A stretch of DNA of 22,399 nucleotides from an uncultured Peptococcaceae bacterium (GCA_937892995.1 CALBJS010000061.1:1-22399); one strand, 5' to 3'; numbered from the stretch's first letter, positions 13,095 to 21,232 are shown. Numbers and translations are program-made. Notes: a model not told the origin generated them from the sequence alone.

Positions 13095-15467
13095 TTGCAA
13101 TTAAGTGAGGAAATTCTGAAAACCTGGCCCAAGGCAAATCTTACGCCTAATGCCCAGGTTATTCTAAAACGGAGATACTTAAAACAAGAAAACGGAAAAG
13201 CGATTGAGACTCCGGAAGATATGTTTTTTCGGGTAGCTAAAGTAATTGCCGGTGTTGAAGAAAAATTCGGGAGAAACAAACAAGAGATTACGAAGTTGGC
13301 TCAAGAATTTTATACTATGATGGCTAACTTGGAATTTATGCCCAATTCCCCAACCCTCATGAATGCAGGACGAGACTTGGGTCAATTAAGTGCCTGCTTT
13401 GTTCTTCCCATCGAAGATAGTATGGAAGATATCTTCGATGCGATTAAAAGTGCTGCCATTATTCACAAATCCGGCGGGGGCACAGGTTTTAGTTTTTCGA
13501 AGTTACGCCCGAAGAACAGTACTGTGCGGTCGACTGGCGGGGTGGCTTCCGGCCCGGTTTCCTTTATGAGAGTTTTTAATTCGGCAACGGAAGCCGTCAA
13601 ACAAGGGGGAACGAGACGCGGGGCCAATATGGGGATTTTGCGGGTCGATCACCCGGATATCTTAGAGTTTATTAACTGCAAAGAAGATAATAAAGATATC
13701 ACCAACTTTAATATTTCTGTTGCTGTAACTGAAAAATTTATGAAAGCTGTTGAAGCTGGTTTAGAGTATGATCTTATCGACCCCCATACAGGGAAGGTAG
13801 CTGGACAATTAAGAGCAAAAGAAGTATATTCCAAGATCATCGATCACGCTTGGCGTAACGGTGAGCCGGGGATGGTGTTTATTGATCGTCTAAATAGAGA
13901 TAATCCCACCCCAAATATTGGAGAGATTGAGGCAACGAATCCCTGTGGTGAACAGCCTCTATTACCCAATGAAGCCTGTAATCTCGGTTCCATAAATCTT
14001 AAGTTGATGGTCATGGAGAAGGATGGTAAGGCTGTCATTGACTGGAGACGTTTGAGCTATGTGACCCGCATGGCCGTTCGTTTTCTCGATAATGTAATTG
14101 AAGCCAATCAATATCCGCTCCCAATTATTGAAAAGATGGTGAAAGGCAACCGTAAAATTGGGCTGGGTGTCATGGGGTTTGCCGATATGCTCATTCTTCT
14201 GCAGACTTCTTATGCTTCCAAGGAAGCTGTAGAATATGCTGAGAAAGTGATGTGCTATATTCAGTCCGAGGCTCGTTTGGAGTCACAGCGTTTGGCGAAG
14301 GAACGAGGGGTTTTTCCAAATTATGAAGGTTCAATCTATGCAGGCAAGATGGAACTACGCAATGCAACCTTAACTACAATTGCTCCTACCGGAACTATAT
14401 CTATGATTTGTGGAGCCTCTAGTGGAGTTGAACCTCTTTTTGCCGTTGCTTATACTAAAACGGTAATGGATGGAACATCTTTAATTGAAGTGAACCCAAT
14501 TTTTGAGGAATACGCCAAGAAATACGAATTTCATTCTCAAGAGTTAATGACCAAGATTGCTCGGCAGGGAACAATCTCAGGATTACCCGAAATCCCGGAT
14601 TGGGTGCAGGCCGTATTTGCCACAGCCCAGGAAATTGATCCCGAATGGCATATCCGGATTCAAGCCGCTTTTCAAAAGTATACCGATAATGCTGTTTCTA
14701 AGACTATTAATTTTGCTTACTCGGCTACGCGAGAAGAAGTAGGAAAAGCTTATTTTCTAGCTTATAAGCTGGGCTGTAAAGGGATAACGGTTTACAGGGA
14801 TGGCAGCCGTGAAGAGCAAGTGCTTTCTACCGGGACCAAAGGAGAGGTGGAAGGTTTTCTCTCGAAAGATAAGGAATCAGGAATTTTTCCATTTACCCCG
14901 GAGGCCAATTCCATTATGCCGAGACCCAGACCACCGGTGACAGTTGGGGTTACCGAGAAAATCAAGATTGGTTGCGGAAACCTTTATGTAAGTGTGAATG
15001 CTGATGACAAAAGTATTTGTGAAATATTCACTAATACGGGCAGGGCTGGGGGATGCTCTTCTCAGTCCGAAGCCACCGCACGGGTAATATCCATAGCTAT
15101 GCGTTCGGGTATCTCCGTCGATGCCATTGTAGAACAAATTCGCGGAATTCGTTGTCCGGCTTGTATTAGGCGGGAAGGGGTGAATGTGACCTCTTGTCCT
15201 GATGCTATTTCCAGGGTGATTAAAAAATATAAGGATATCGGAGTTAACGGCAATTCAGCGATTATTCAGCGGGATCAAGGAGAGAATCGGGAACAAGAAG
15301 GAAATTCAATCCTAGTCGCAAGCCTGGAAAAAGCCGGAAAGGCCGTAAGAAGGAAGGCTCAGGCGGGAGTAGCGGTTGATAACGCTTGTCCGGAGTGTGG
15401 GATGCCGATCAATCATGAAAGCGGCTGTGTAGTATGCGTACATTGCGGCTACTCGAAGTGCGGTTAA
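13095..15467 (+). CDS. nrdJ: Adenosylcobalamin-dependent (class II) ribonucleoside-diphosphate reductase
   Basis: This enzyme reduces ribonucleotides to deoxyribonucleotides using a B12-derived radical, with or without oxygen. The 790-residue product has the first redox cysteine C101 (LSACFVLP), the catalytic triad N282, C284 and E286 (TNPCGEQPLLPNEACNLGS) and C295. The loop motif APTGTISMICGASSGVEPLF follows, and then a TSCPD domain at roughly 640-710 (GCGNLYVSVNADDKSICEIF, RCPACI). A cysteine-rich zinc-ribbon tail with CPECG and CVHCG ends the protein. No N-terminal ATP cone is visible. Translation starts at TTG (13095) behind only a weak GGGG site. It stands alone behind NrdR-like boxes, between rpsI and cwlD. 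Confidence 0.95.
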   Translation: MQLSEEILKTWPKANLTPNAQVILKRRYLKQENGKAIETPEDMFFRVAKVIAGVEEKFGRNKQEITKLAQEFYTMMANLEFMPNSPTLMNAGRDLGQLSACFVLPIEDSMEDIFDAIKSAAIIHKSGGGTGFSFSKLRPKNSTVRSTGGVASGPVSFMRVFNSATEAVKQGGTRRGANMGILRVDHPDILEFINCKEDNKDITNFNISVAVTEKFMKAVEAGLEYDLIDPHTGKVAGQLRAKEVYSKIIDHAWRNGEPGMVFIDRLNRDNPTPNIGEIEATNPCGEQPLLPNEACNLGSINLKLMVMEKDGKAVIDWRRLSYVTRMAVRFLDNVIEANQYPLPIIEKMVKGNRKIGLGVMGFADMLILLQTSYASKEAVEYAEKVMCYIQSEARLESQRLAKERGVFPNYEGSIYAGKMELRNATLTTIAPTGTISMICGASSGVEPLFAVAYTKTVMDGTSLIEVNPIFEEYAKKYEFHSQELMTKIARQGTISGLPEIPDWVQAVFATAQEIDPEWHIRIQAAFQKYTDNAVSKTINFAYSATREEVGKAYFLAYKLGCKGITVYRDGSREEQVLSTGTKGEVEGFLSKDKESGIFPFTPEANSIMPRPRPPVTVGVTEKIKIGCGNLYVSVNADDKSICEIFTNTGRAGGCSSQSEATARVISIAMRSGISVDAIVEQIRGIRCPACIRREGVNVTSCPDAISRVIKKYKDIGVNGNSAIIQRDQGENREQEGNSILVASLEKAGKAVRRKAQAGVAVDNACPECGMPINHESGCVVCVHCGYSKCG

Positions 15468-15506
15468 AAATATGAAATAATATACTCTAGACTAAATCGA
15501 ATAATA

Positions 15507-15550
15507 ATGGCCTTTTCCCCATAACTATTTATGAGAGGGGGAAGGGCCAT
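15507..15550 (+). promoter_or_regulatory. Long RNA hairpin covering the cwlD ribosome binding site and start codon
   Basis: ATGGCCTTTTCCCC (15507-15520) pairs with GGGGGAAGGGCCAT (15537-15550) through 14 bp with two wobble pairs. A further stem, ATAA (15521-15524) with TTAT (15529-15532), fits inside the loop after a small bulge. The 3' arm contains the G-rich ribosome binding site and the first two bases of the cwlD ATG. The structure would therefore hide the start site. No T tract follows, so a role as nrdJ terminator is less likely. It may limit translation of read-through mRNA while a shorter transcript from a sporulation promoter would escape it. Confidence 0.65.
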
Positions 15551-16286
15551 GTTTGGTTTCTTAAAAAACAAAACCATCTTAAGTATTATAATTATTTTAA
15601 GCCTGGTAGTAGTCGGTGGCAGCTATCTTAGGGAGAAAAGAACAACCAAAATTACTAATGATGTTCCGGGATGGAGCTGGGTTCTTGGAGGTAAAACGAT
15701 AACCATTGATGCCGGCCACGGTGGGGTTGACCCTGGTGCCGTCGGCGTAAAAGGTACTTTAGAAAAAGATGTGAATCTGGAGATTTCTAAAAGGCTGCAG
15801 TTGCTTTTCACCCAAGCTGGAAGTAAAGTAGTAATGCTGCGCGAAGAGGATCGGGACTTTGGAACTTCGCCCAAGCTCTTGCAAAGAAAAAGAGAAGACC
15901 TTTCTTACAGGATCCATACGGCGATGGAATCGTATGCTGATATTTATCTGAGTATCCATGCCAATAGCTTCCCGGATCAAAGACAGTACGGTCCCCAGGT
16001 GTTCTATCATCCTAATTCTGTAGAAGGGAAAAATTTGGCTGAAAGCATACAAGCCAGCTTAAATAAATTGAGCACCAAAAAGAGAGTCGCCAAGGCAAAC
16101 CAAAGCTATTTCATTTTAAAAAATACGGATATGGTAGCCGTGACTGTTGAAGTAGGATTTTTATCTAATGTGCAAGAAGAGGCTAAGCTTAAACAAGTAG
16201 AGTATCAACAACAGCTAGCTATGGCTATCTTTGAAGGAATAGGAAATTATGCTATTGGAGAACGTCCCGTACTGAGTGATGATTAA
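15549..16286 (+). CDS. cwlD: N-acetylmuramoyl-L-alanine amidase, CwlD type
   Basis: This zinc amidase cleaves the bond between muramic acid and the stem peptide. CwlD acts in making muramic delta-lactam in spore cortex, which germination enzymes need. The 245-residue product has an N-terminal hydrophobic anchor (about 8-25) and then an Amidase_3 domain with zinc ligands H57 (ITIDAGHGGVDPGAVG), E72 (LEKDVNLEI), H137 (LSIHANS) and catalytic E201 (VTVEVGFLSN). The ATG at 15549 is preferred to 15531 because GAGGGGGAAGG precedes it. Bacillus subtilis has cwlD a few genes after rpsI, so the position supports CwlD over other amidases. Its start lies within a strong hairpin. Confidence 0.85.
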   Translation: MFGFLKNKTILSIIIILSLVVVGGSYLREKRTTKITNDVPGWSWVLGGKTITIDAGHGGVDPGAVGVKGTLEKDVNLEISKRLQLLFTQAGSKVVMLREEDRDFGTSPKLLQRKREDLSYRIHTAMESYADIYLSIHANSFPDQRQYGPQVFYHPNSVEGKNLAESIQASLNKLSTKKRVAKANQSYFILKNTDMVAVTVEVGFLSNVQEEAKLKQVEYQQQLAMAIFEGIGNYAIGERPVLSDD

Positions 16287-16360
16287 AATTGGATGTATCA
16301 AATTTTAGAAAGAATTTTATTAGAATAGAAGGAAGTTCGCGAAGTAACCCGAATAACTAG

Positions 16361-16384
16361 AAAATAGGCATATGCTTATTTTTC
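16361..16384 (+). terminator. Possible weak terminator after cwlD
   Basis: AAAATAGGC (16361-16369) pairs with GCTTATTTT (16374-16382) around an ATAT loop, and the T run extends one base to 16383. The stem has only a small GC core, so strength is doubtful, but position and A-before/T-after layout fit an intrinsic terminator. Confidence 0.4.
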
Positions 16385-16398
16385 AGTCATAATTCAAT

Positions 16399-16442
16399 AG
16401 CTGCACTCTTTTCTGCCACTTTGCGGCCAGAAGAGTGCAGCT
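16399..16442. repeat. Perfect 12-bp inverted repeat upstream of the amidohydrolase gene
   Basis: AGCTGCACTCTT (16399-16410) is exactly complementary to AAGAGTGCAGCT (16431-16442), with TTCTG and CAGAA also able to pair inside. An outer pair, TTTTTCAG (16379-16386) with CTGAAAAA (16443-16450), extends the dyad. Nothing like a T tract follows on either strand, so it is not a plain terminator. It could be a cruciform, an mRNA-stabilising hairpin or a regulator site. Confidence 0.7.
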
Positions 16443-16479
16443 CTGAAAAAACTTTGAAGTTTTGAAATAGGGATGGAAG

Positions 16480-17646
16480 ATGGAAGAACTAAAATATTCG
16501 GTACTCAAGACCGCTAATTTTCTACATCAGGGTATTTGGGAACTTGCTACAGAAATAGGTAATAACCCTGAAGAAGGTTATCAAGAATATATGGCCTCCG
16601 AACTGCTTACTAGTTTTTTGCGGGGAAAAGCCTTTAAAGTAGAGAAACCTCTGGCAGGGATGGAGACTGCTTTTCTGGCCCGCTTTCGAGGTAGTCATCC
16701 GGGGCCGAGGATAGCTTTTCTCGCCGAATATGATGCCCTCCCGGATGTGGGGCACGGCTGTGGACATAATCTGATAGGTGCGGCTAGTGTTGGGGCGGCA
16801 GTTGTTTTGAGTACTGTTCCTGATTTCAAGGGGGAAATAATCGTCATAGGAAGTCCTGCCGAGGAAACTAGCGGAGCTAAAGTATCCCTTACTGAAGCGG
16901 GTATTTTTAAGGATATTGATGTGGCGATGATGTTTCATCCGGGAAGCTGTAATGTTCCGGAAATATCAAGTCTGGCCCTTGATGCAATAGAAGTCAATTT
17001 TTATGGTAAGGCCGCCCACATGGCTGTAGCGGATAGTATAGGAATTAACGCTTTAGATGCTGTGATTAGTTTGTTCCAACGTGTAAATAGGTTGAGACGT
17101 AGGCTGGCAAAGGATGAAAGGATCGACGGTATCATTACCCAAGGTGGCAAATCACCTAACATTGTTCCAGATAAGACTGTGGCCAGGTTTTACCTCCGAG
17201 CCGGAAAAAGAGAGAACCTTAATAAGATTCGCCAGAAATTCCTAGATTGTGCTCAGAAGGCAGCTAATGAATCCAGAGCCCAAATGCGCTGGCGTTTTTA
17301 TGAATACTCATATGACGAAATGAAAACCAATGATTCTTTAGCCTGTTGTTTTAGGGATAATTTAATATATTTAGGGATTAAGGACATAGAACAACCCCAG
17401 ACCATGTTAGGATCAGTGGATATGGGTAATGTTAGTCACGTTGTCCCCGCACTTCATTCTTATCTCCGTTTAGGGAAAGGGTTAGAGATACCGCATACAA
17501 CGGAATTTGCTCGTGCAGCTCTTTCAGTAGAAGGGGAAAAGGTTTTATCTTTAGCCGTAAGAGTGTTAGCTTTAACGGGACTGGATGTTTTGACAGATCG
17601 GAGACTTTTCGAAAGAATACAAAGGGAATTTTTAAGAGATAAATAA
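16480..17646 (+). CDS. M20D-family amidohydrolase / peptidase
   Basis: The 388-residue product belongs to the M20 metallopeptidases, close to the AbgB/PM20D2-like branch that hydrolyses N-acyl or dipeptide substrates. Visible metal-site residues are C94 and H96 (GHGCGHNLIGAASVG), E128-E129 (GSPAEETSGAKV), H153 (AMMFHPGS) and a C-terminal histidine in GNVSHVVPALHSYLR. A lid domain begins near DAIEVNFYGKAAHMA (residues 168-182). No signal peptide is present, so it is cytosolic. The ATG at 16480 has AGGGATGG just upstream. The substrate cannot be told from sequence. The arginine operon follows 230 bp later, but behind its own promoter, so a pathway link is not shown. Confidence 0.85.
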   Translation: MEELKYSVLKTANFLHQGIWELATEIGNNPEEGYQEYMASELLTSFLRGKAFKVEKPLAGMETAFLARFRGSHPGPRIAFLAEYDALPDVGHGCGHNLIGAASVGAAVVLSTVPDFKGEIIVIGSPAEETSGAKVSLTEAGIFKDIDVAMMFHPGSCNVPEISSLALDAIEVNFYGKAAHMAVADSIGINALDAVISLFQRVNRLRRRLAKDERIDGIITQGGKSPNIVPDKTVARFYLRAGKRENLNKIRQKFLDCAQKAANESRAQMRWRFYEYSYDEMKTNDSLACCFRDNLIYLGIKDIEQPQTMLGSVDMGNVSHVVPALHSYLRLGKGLEIPHTTEFARAALSVEGEKVLSLAVRVLALTGLDVLTDRRLFERIQREFLRDK

Positions 17647-17678
17647 TAGCTTTGAATAGGATTAGGTTAAAAAGTATA

Positions 17679-17701
17679 GGATTATACTATAGTATTAATC
17701 C
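17679..17701. repeat. AT-rich palindrome in the spacer before argC
   Basis: The 12-bp perfect palindrome ATACTATAGTAT lies at 17684-17695 and is flanked by GGATT and TAATCC, making a 23-bp dyad with one offset base. An overlapping hairpin, AGTATA-GGAT-TATACT, lies at 17673-17688. It could be an operator for an unknown regulator or part of transcript-end structure; the sequence alone does not say. Confidence 0.5.
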
Positions 17702-17741
17702 AAGTATTAAAATTATGGGATAGAATTAAAGGATTGATTAA

Positions 17742-17774
17742 GGCTGATAAGTATGTTCAGTCTCTATTTTTTTT
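17742..17774 (+). terminator. Possible terminator after the amidohydrolase gene
   Basis: GGCTGA (17742-17747) can pair with TCAGTC (17757-17762), with one wobble and a 9-nt loop. A run of eight T residues follows at 17767-17774 after a 4-nt gap. The stem is short and the T tract slightly displaced, so this is a modest candidate. It would separate the amidohydrolase transcript from the arginine operon. Confidence 0.45.
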
Positions 17775-17814
17775 AATTCAAGACACAGATAAACCAAAAT
17801 ACTGAAAACAGGCA

Positions 17815-17843
17815 TTGAATAAATATTCATACGGGCGTATAAT
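17815..17843 (+). promoter_or_regulatory. Predicted promoter of the argCJBD operon
   Basis: TTGAAT at 17815-17820 and TATAAT at 17838-17843 are separated by 17 nt. The -10 matches the sigma-A consensus perfectly and the -35 at 4 of 6 positions. The ARG box covers the -35 and the first part of the spacer. Transcription would start near 17850, about 27 nt before the argC ATG. Confidence 0.8.
17816..17829. promoter_or_regulatory. ARG box (ArgR/AhrC operator)
   Basis: TGAATAAATATTCA matches the known arginine-repressor half-sites TGAAT and ATTCA exactly, with the AT-rich 4-nt centre expected for the family. It overlaps the -35 region of the argC promoter, so binding of the arginine-loaded repressor would block RNA polymerase. 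A second box, often needed for strong repression, is not clearly present nearby. The repressor gene is outside the window. Confidence 0.82.
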
Positions 17844-17876
17844 TATTAAGGACGATTAGTCGAGGAGGTATCTTAA

Positions 17877-18899
17877 ATGAAAGTCGGAATATTAGGGGCA
17901 ACAGGCTATACAGGTCAGGAATTGCTTCGATTATTAAATATTCACCCTGAAGCGGAAACTGTCTATTTAGGATCATCAAGTTCAGCCGGCAAGAACCTTG
18001 CCGAGATATATCCGCACTTAAGTGAGCAAGGTTATGTCTTAGAAGCAGAGGAAGTTCCGGAATTAGATGTCTTATTCGTTGCCCTTCCCCATGGAATAGC
18101 AGCGGCTAGGGCCGAAGGACTGTTAAGACGAGGGATCAAGATAATAGATCTGGGTGCTGATTTTAGGCTTATTAATCATCAGGAATATGAACAGTGGTAC
18201 AATACCAAACATGCCAATCCGCTTCTTCTGAAAGAAGCCGTTTATGGATTGCCGGAACTTTATAGAAATGACATTAATGGTAAAGCTTTAGTTGCTAATC
18301 CGGGCTGCTATCCGACTGCATCTCTCTTAGCACTTGTTCCCTTACTTAAGGCAGGGGTATTAAATAAAGACCATATTATAATTGATGCCAAATCCGGAGT
18401 ATCCGGAGCAGGCCGCGGAATCAATCAAACCGTACACTATTCGGAAGTAAATGAGAATTTTAAAGCTTATGGTGTTGGTGACCATAGACATACTCCGGAG
18501 ATAGAGCAGCAGCTTAGTAAAGCCTCAGGGGATAAAGTCCTGATTAACTTTACCCCTCATCTAGTACCAATGACCAGAGGAATTCTAGCAACAATCTATG
18601 CCGAGGTAAAGAAGGGCTTAGGGACAAGAGTATTACGAGAATGCTTAAGAGAAGCATATGAAGAAGAACCTTTTATTCATGTACTCCCCGAGGGGGTCTG
18701 GCCTCAGACCAAGTACGCGTACGGTAGTAATCATGCTTTTCTTCAGTTTAAATATGATCAAAGAACCGGAAAAGTAATACTCGTCTCAGTTCTAGATAAT
18801 CTTGTCAAAGGTGCTTCTGGGCAAGCTATCCAGAATATGAATATTCTTTTTGGACTTCCCGAGACCATGGGTTTAGAAACCACAGCGTTGTGGCCTTGA
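17877..18899 (+). CDS. argC: N-acetyl-gamma-glutamyl-phosphate reductase
   Basis: ArgC carries out the third step of ornithine/arginine synthesis, the NADPH-dependent reduction of N-acetylglutamyl phosphate to the semialdehyde. The 340-residue product has the nucleotide-binding motif GILGATGYTGQELLRLL (residues 4-20) and the catalytic cysteine C144 in VANPGCYPTASLLAL. Further motifs are GVSGAGRGINQTVHYSEVNE, HRHTPEIEQ and FTPHLVPMTRGILATIYAEV. ATG at 17877 follows CGAGGAGGT at 17861-17869. It is the first gene of the operon, with an ARG box and promoter directly upstream, and argJ follows after 30 nt. Confidence 0.97.
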   Translation: MKVGILGATGYTGQELLRLLNIHPEAETVYLGSSSSAGKNLAEIYPHLSEQGYVLEAEEVPELDVLFVALPHGIAAARAEGLLRRGIKIIDLGADFRLINHQEYEQWYNTKHANPLLLKEAVYGLPELYRNDINGKALVANPGCYPTASLLALVPLLKAGVLNKDHIIIDAKSGVSGAGRGINQTVHYSEVNENFKAYGVGDHRHTPEIEQQLSKASGDKVLINFTPHLVPMTRGILATIYAEVKKGLGTRVLRECLREAYEEEPFIHVLPEGVWPQTKYAYGSNHAFLQFKYDQRTGKVILVSVLDNLVKGASGQAIQNMNILFGLPETMGLETTALWP

Positions 18900-18929
18900 T
18901 CGAGGCAAGAAAGAAATGGAGGAATAGAA

Positions 18930-20180
18930 ATGTCCGCTACCAATTATCCGTGGATAGAGATCGAGGGGGGAATTTCAGCACCGCTTGGCTTCTACGCCAG
19001 TGGGATTCAAGCCGGAATCAAATATAAAGAAAAATATGATGTTGCTTTAGTTTTATCTGAGGTACCCGCAAATGCTGCAGGAGTGTTTACTAGAAATCTA
19101 GTCAAGGCTCATCCCCTTATCCTAACGGAAAAGCATTTAGAAGACGGGACAGCACAGGCTGTGATTATTAATAGTGGCAATGCTAACGCCTGTATGGGCG
19201 AAATCGGAGATAAAGCGGCTTTAGAGATGGCTGTGACTACAGCAGAAGGTTTGGGAATACCTAAGCAAGAGGTTCTCGTTTCTTCTACCGGGGTGATCGG
19301 ACAAGAGATGCCCCTTGTTAAGGTTATTCCCGGGATTCAGAAAGCTGTTCAAGAAGTAGCTTCCCTTCGGAAAAATCAGATGGATTTACTTACCAAAGGC
19401 CAACATGCCAAGCGAGCTGCCTTGGCTATTATGACCACCGATACCATAGTTAAAGAAATGGCTTTGGAGCTTAAATGCAGGCAAGGAACAGTAAAACTAG
19501 GGATTATGGCTAAAGGCTCCGGGATGATCCATCCTAATATGGGAACTATGCTCTGCTTCGTAACCACAGATGCTCAAGTGGAGACTCCAAGCTTAAGAAA
19601 GCTACTTAAAGAAGCAACAGAGGAAAGTTTTAATATGGTCACGGTTGACGGAGATACCAGCACCAATGACATGATGGTCATGTTAGCTAATGGTAGATCC
19701 GGAGTACGGCCTGAGGGAGAAGATGCACAGAACTTTGTTAAAATGGTGAAAGAAGCTTGTTGTGCTATGGCTATGGCCATAGCCAGGGATGGTGAAGGAG
19801 CCAGTAAGTTTCTAGAGGTTAAGGTATCGGGAGCAAAATCGTTGGATGATGCTAGAAAGATTGCCCGCGGCGTTTGTTCCTCCAGCTTGGTAAAGTCAGC
19901 GATGTATGGCGAGGATGCTAATTGGGGCAGAATTCTGGCTGCAGCAGGATACTCGGGAGCGGAATTTGATCCCCATAGGGCAGATATTTTTCTAAGCGGC
20001 TTACAAGTCGCAGCCGGTGGTCAAGGGCTACAATTCTCTGAAAATGAAGCCTTGGAACGTCTCCAAAAGAAAGATATTGTAATTGAGATCAGGCTCCGGG
20101 ACGGGAGTCAGGGGGCTAAGGCCTGGGGATGTGACTTAACCCATAAGTATATCGATATTAATGCTAGTTACCGAACTTGA
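18930..20180 (+). CDS. argJ: Glutamate N-acetyltransferase / amino-acid N-acetyltransferase
   Basis: ArgJ moves the acetyl group from N-acetylornithine to glutamate (step five) and, in bifunctional forms, also acetylates glutamate with acetyl-CoA (step one). The 416-residue precursor is normally self-cut before a threonine into alpha and beta chains; here the site is G205-T206 in MIHPNMGTMLCFVTTDA, with T206 as nucleophile. The oxyanion region SSTGVIGQEMP (118-128) and MTVDGD-like segment NMVTVDGDTSTNDMM are present, and the C-terminus ends CDLTHKYIDINASYRT. ATG at 18930 follows ATGGAGGAAT. No argA/argE-type gene is nearby, in line with the cyclic route. Mono- or bifunctionality cannot be settled from sequence. 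Confidence 0.96.
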   Translation: MSATNYPWIEIEGGISAPLGFYASGIQAGIKYKEKYDVALVLSEVPANAAGVFTRNLVKAHPLILTEKHLEDGTAQAVIINSGNANACMGEIGDKAALEMAVTTAEGLGIPKQEVLVSSTGVIGQEMPLVKVIPGIQKAVQEVASLRKNQMDLLTKGQHAKRAALAIMTTDTIVKEMALELKCRQGTVKLGIMAKGSGMIHPNMGTMLCFVTTDAQVETPSLRKLLKEATEESFNMVTVDGDTSTNDMMVMLANGRSGVRPEGEDAQNFVKMVKEACCAMAMAIARDGEGASKFLEVKVSGAKSLDDARKIARGVCSSSLVKSAMYGEDANWGRILAAAGYSGAEFDPHRADIFLSGLQVAAGGQGLQFSENEALERLQKKDIVIEIRLRDGSQGAKAWGCDLTHKYIDINASYRT

Positions 20181-20220
20181 AGAATAACCTTAAAAGAAGA
20201 TAAGGGAAGAAGTGATAGAG

Positions 20221-21123
20221 ATGATGAGTACCATTAAATCAGGAATAAGCAACCTAGACAAAGCGGATATCCTGATCGAGGCTTTACCCTACATCCAGAA
20301 ATTTTCCGGTTCGACCGTAGTAATTAAATACGGCGGTCACGCTATGGTAGACAGGACACTTAAAGAGAAGGTTATGCTCGATATTCTCTTGCTTCACACT
20401 GTAGGCATTAGACCGGTCATCGTTCATGGGGGAGGACCGGAGATTAATTCCATGCTCAAAAGAGTTGGCAAAGAAAGTACTTTTATTCAGGGTTTAAGGG
20501 TTACGGATAAAGAGACTATGGAGATTGCCACAATGGTCTTGGTAGGCAAACTGAATACGGAAATAGTCTCTATGCTTAATAATTTTGGGGGCAAAGCTGT
20601 AGGTTTAAATGGTCAAGATGCTCACCTTCTTTTGGCTGATAAGAAACCCTTAAAGTTAGAAAAAGATGGTTTTGTGGAAGAAGTAGATTTAGGTTATGTA
20701 GGTCAGATTAAGAAAGTCACTCCGGGAATTATCACTACTCTTCTAGATCAGGGATATATTCCGGTCATTTCTCCTTTGGCTGGAGGAGAAGATGGAGAGA
20801 ATTATAATGTTAATGCGGATACTGCCGCCGGTATTATTGCGGGTGGTCTTAAGGCCGATAAATTATTATTGCTCACCGATGTGAAGGGAGTGCTCCAGAA
20901 TATTGAGAATCCGGAATCTCTTATTTCGGTAATCTCCAGAGAAGAAGTTCCGACTATGATGACTGAAGGAATCCTTCAAGGAGGGATGATACCTAAGGTA
21001 GAATGTGCCGTAAATGCCTTAGAACGAGGGGTAAGGACAGTTCATATTATCGATGGTCGCCAGCCGCATGCTATTTTATTGGAGCTATTCACTGACGGCG
21101 GGATAGGGACCATGATTATTTGA
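20221..21123 (+). CDS. argB: Acetylglutamate kinase, likely arginine-sensitive
   Basis: ArgB phosphorylates N-acetylglutamate with ATP, the controlled step in the cyclic arginine pathway. The product of about 300 residues contains VVIKYGGHAM, RPVIVHGGGPEINSMLKRVG and GLRVTDKETMEIATMVLVGK, then NVNADTAAGIIAGGLKADKL, LLLTDVKGVL and GGMIPKVECAVNALERGV. Before the kinase core lies a helix-forming segment (KADILIEALPYIQKFSGS) like the N-terminal helix of arginine-inhibited hexameric kinases, suggesting feedback inhibition. The start is uncertain: GTG 20212 sits close to AAGGGA at 20202-20207, while ATG 20221 and 20224 are in the same frame. It lies 31-43 nt after argJ. Confidence 0.94.
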   Translation: MMSTIKSGISNLDKADILIEALPYIQKFSGSTVVIKYGGHAMVDRTLKEKVMLDILLLHTVGIRPVIVHGGGPEINSMLKRVGKESTFIQGLRVTDKETMEIATMVLVGKLNTEIVSMLNNFGGKAVGLNGQDAHLLLADKKPLKLEKDGFVEEVDLGYVGQIKKVTPGIITTLLDQGYIPVISPLAGGEDGENYNVNADTAAGIIAGGLKADKLLLLTDVKGVLQNIENPESLISVISREEVPTMMTEGILQGGMIPKVECAVNALERGVRTVHIIDGRQPHAILLELFTDGGIGTMII

Positions 21124-21232
21124 TGTTTAATAGTAATGAAGTTTTTGAGAAAAAAGCTAAGTTATTAAAGATAGATAAGGTTTAATAAAGACAAAACTAG
21201 AAAATTAGTTTAGTAGAAAGGTGATGGAAGGT

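Noticed and set aside
21194..21211. A hairpin AAACTA-GAAAAT-TAGTTT between argB and argD.
   Set aside because: It is short and almost all A/T, has no T tract, and is easily expected by chance in AT-rich spacer.
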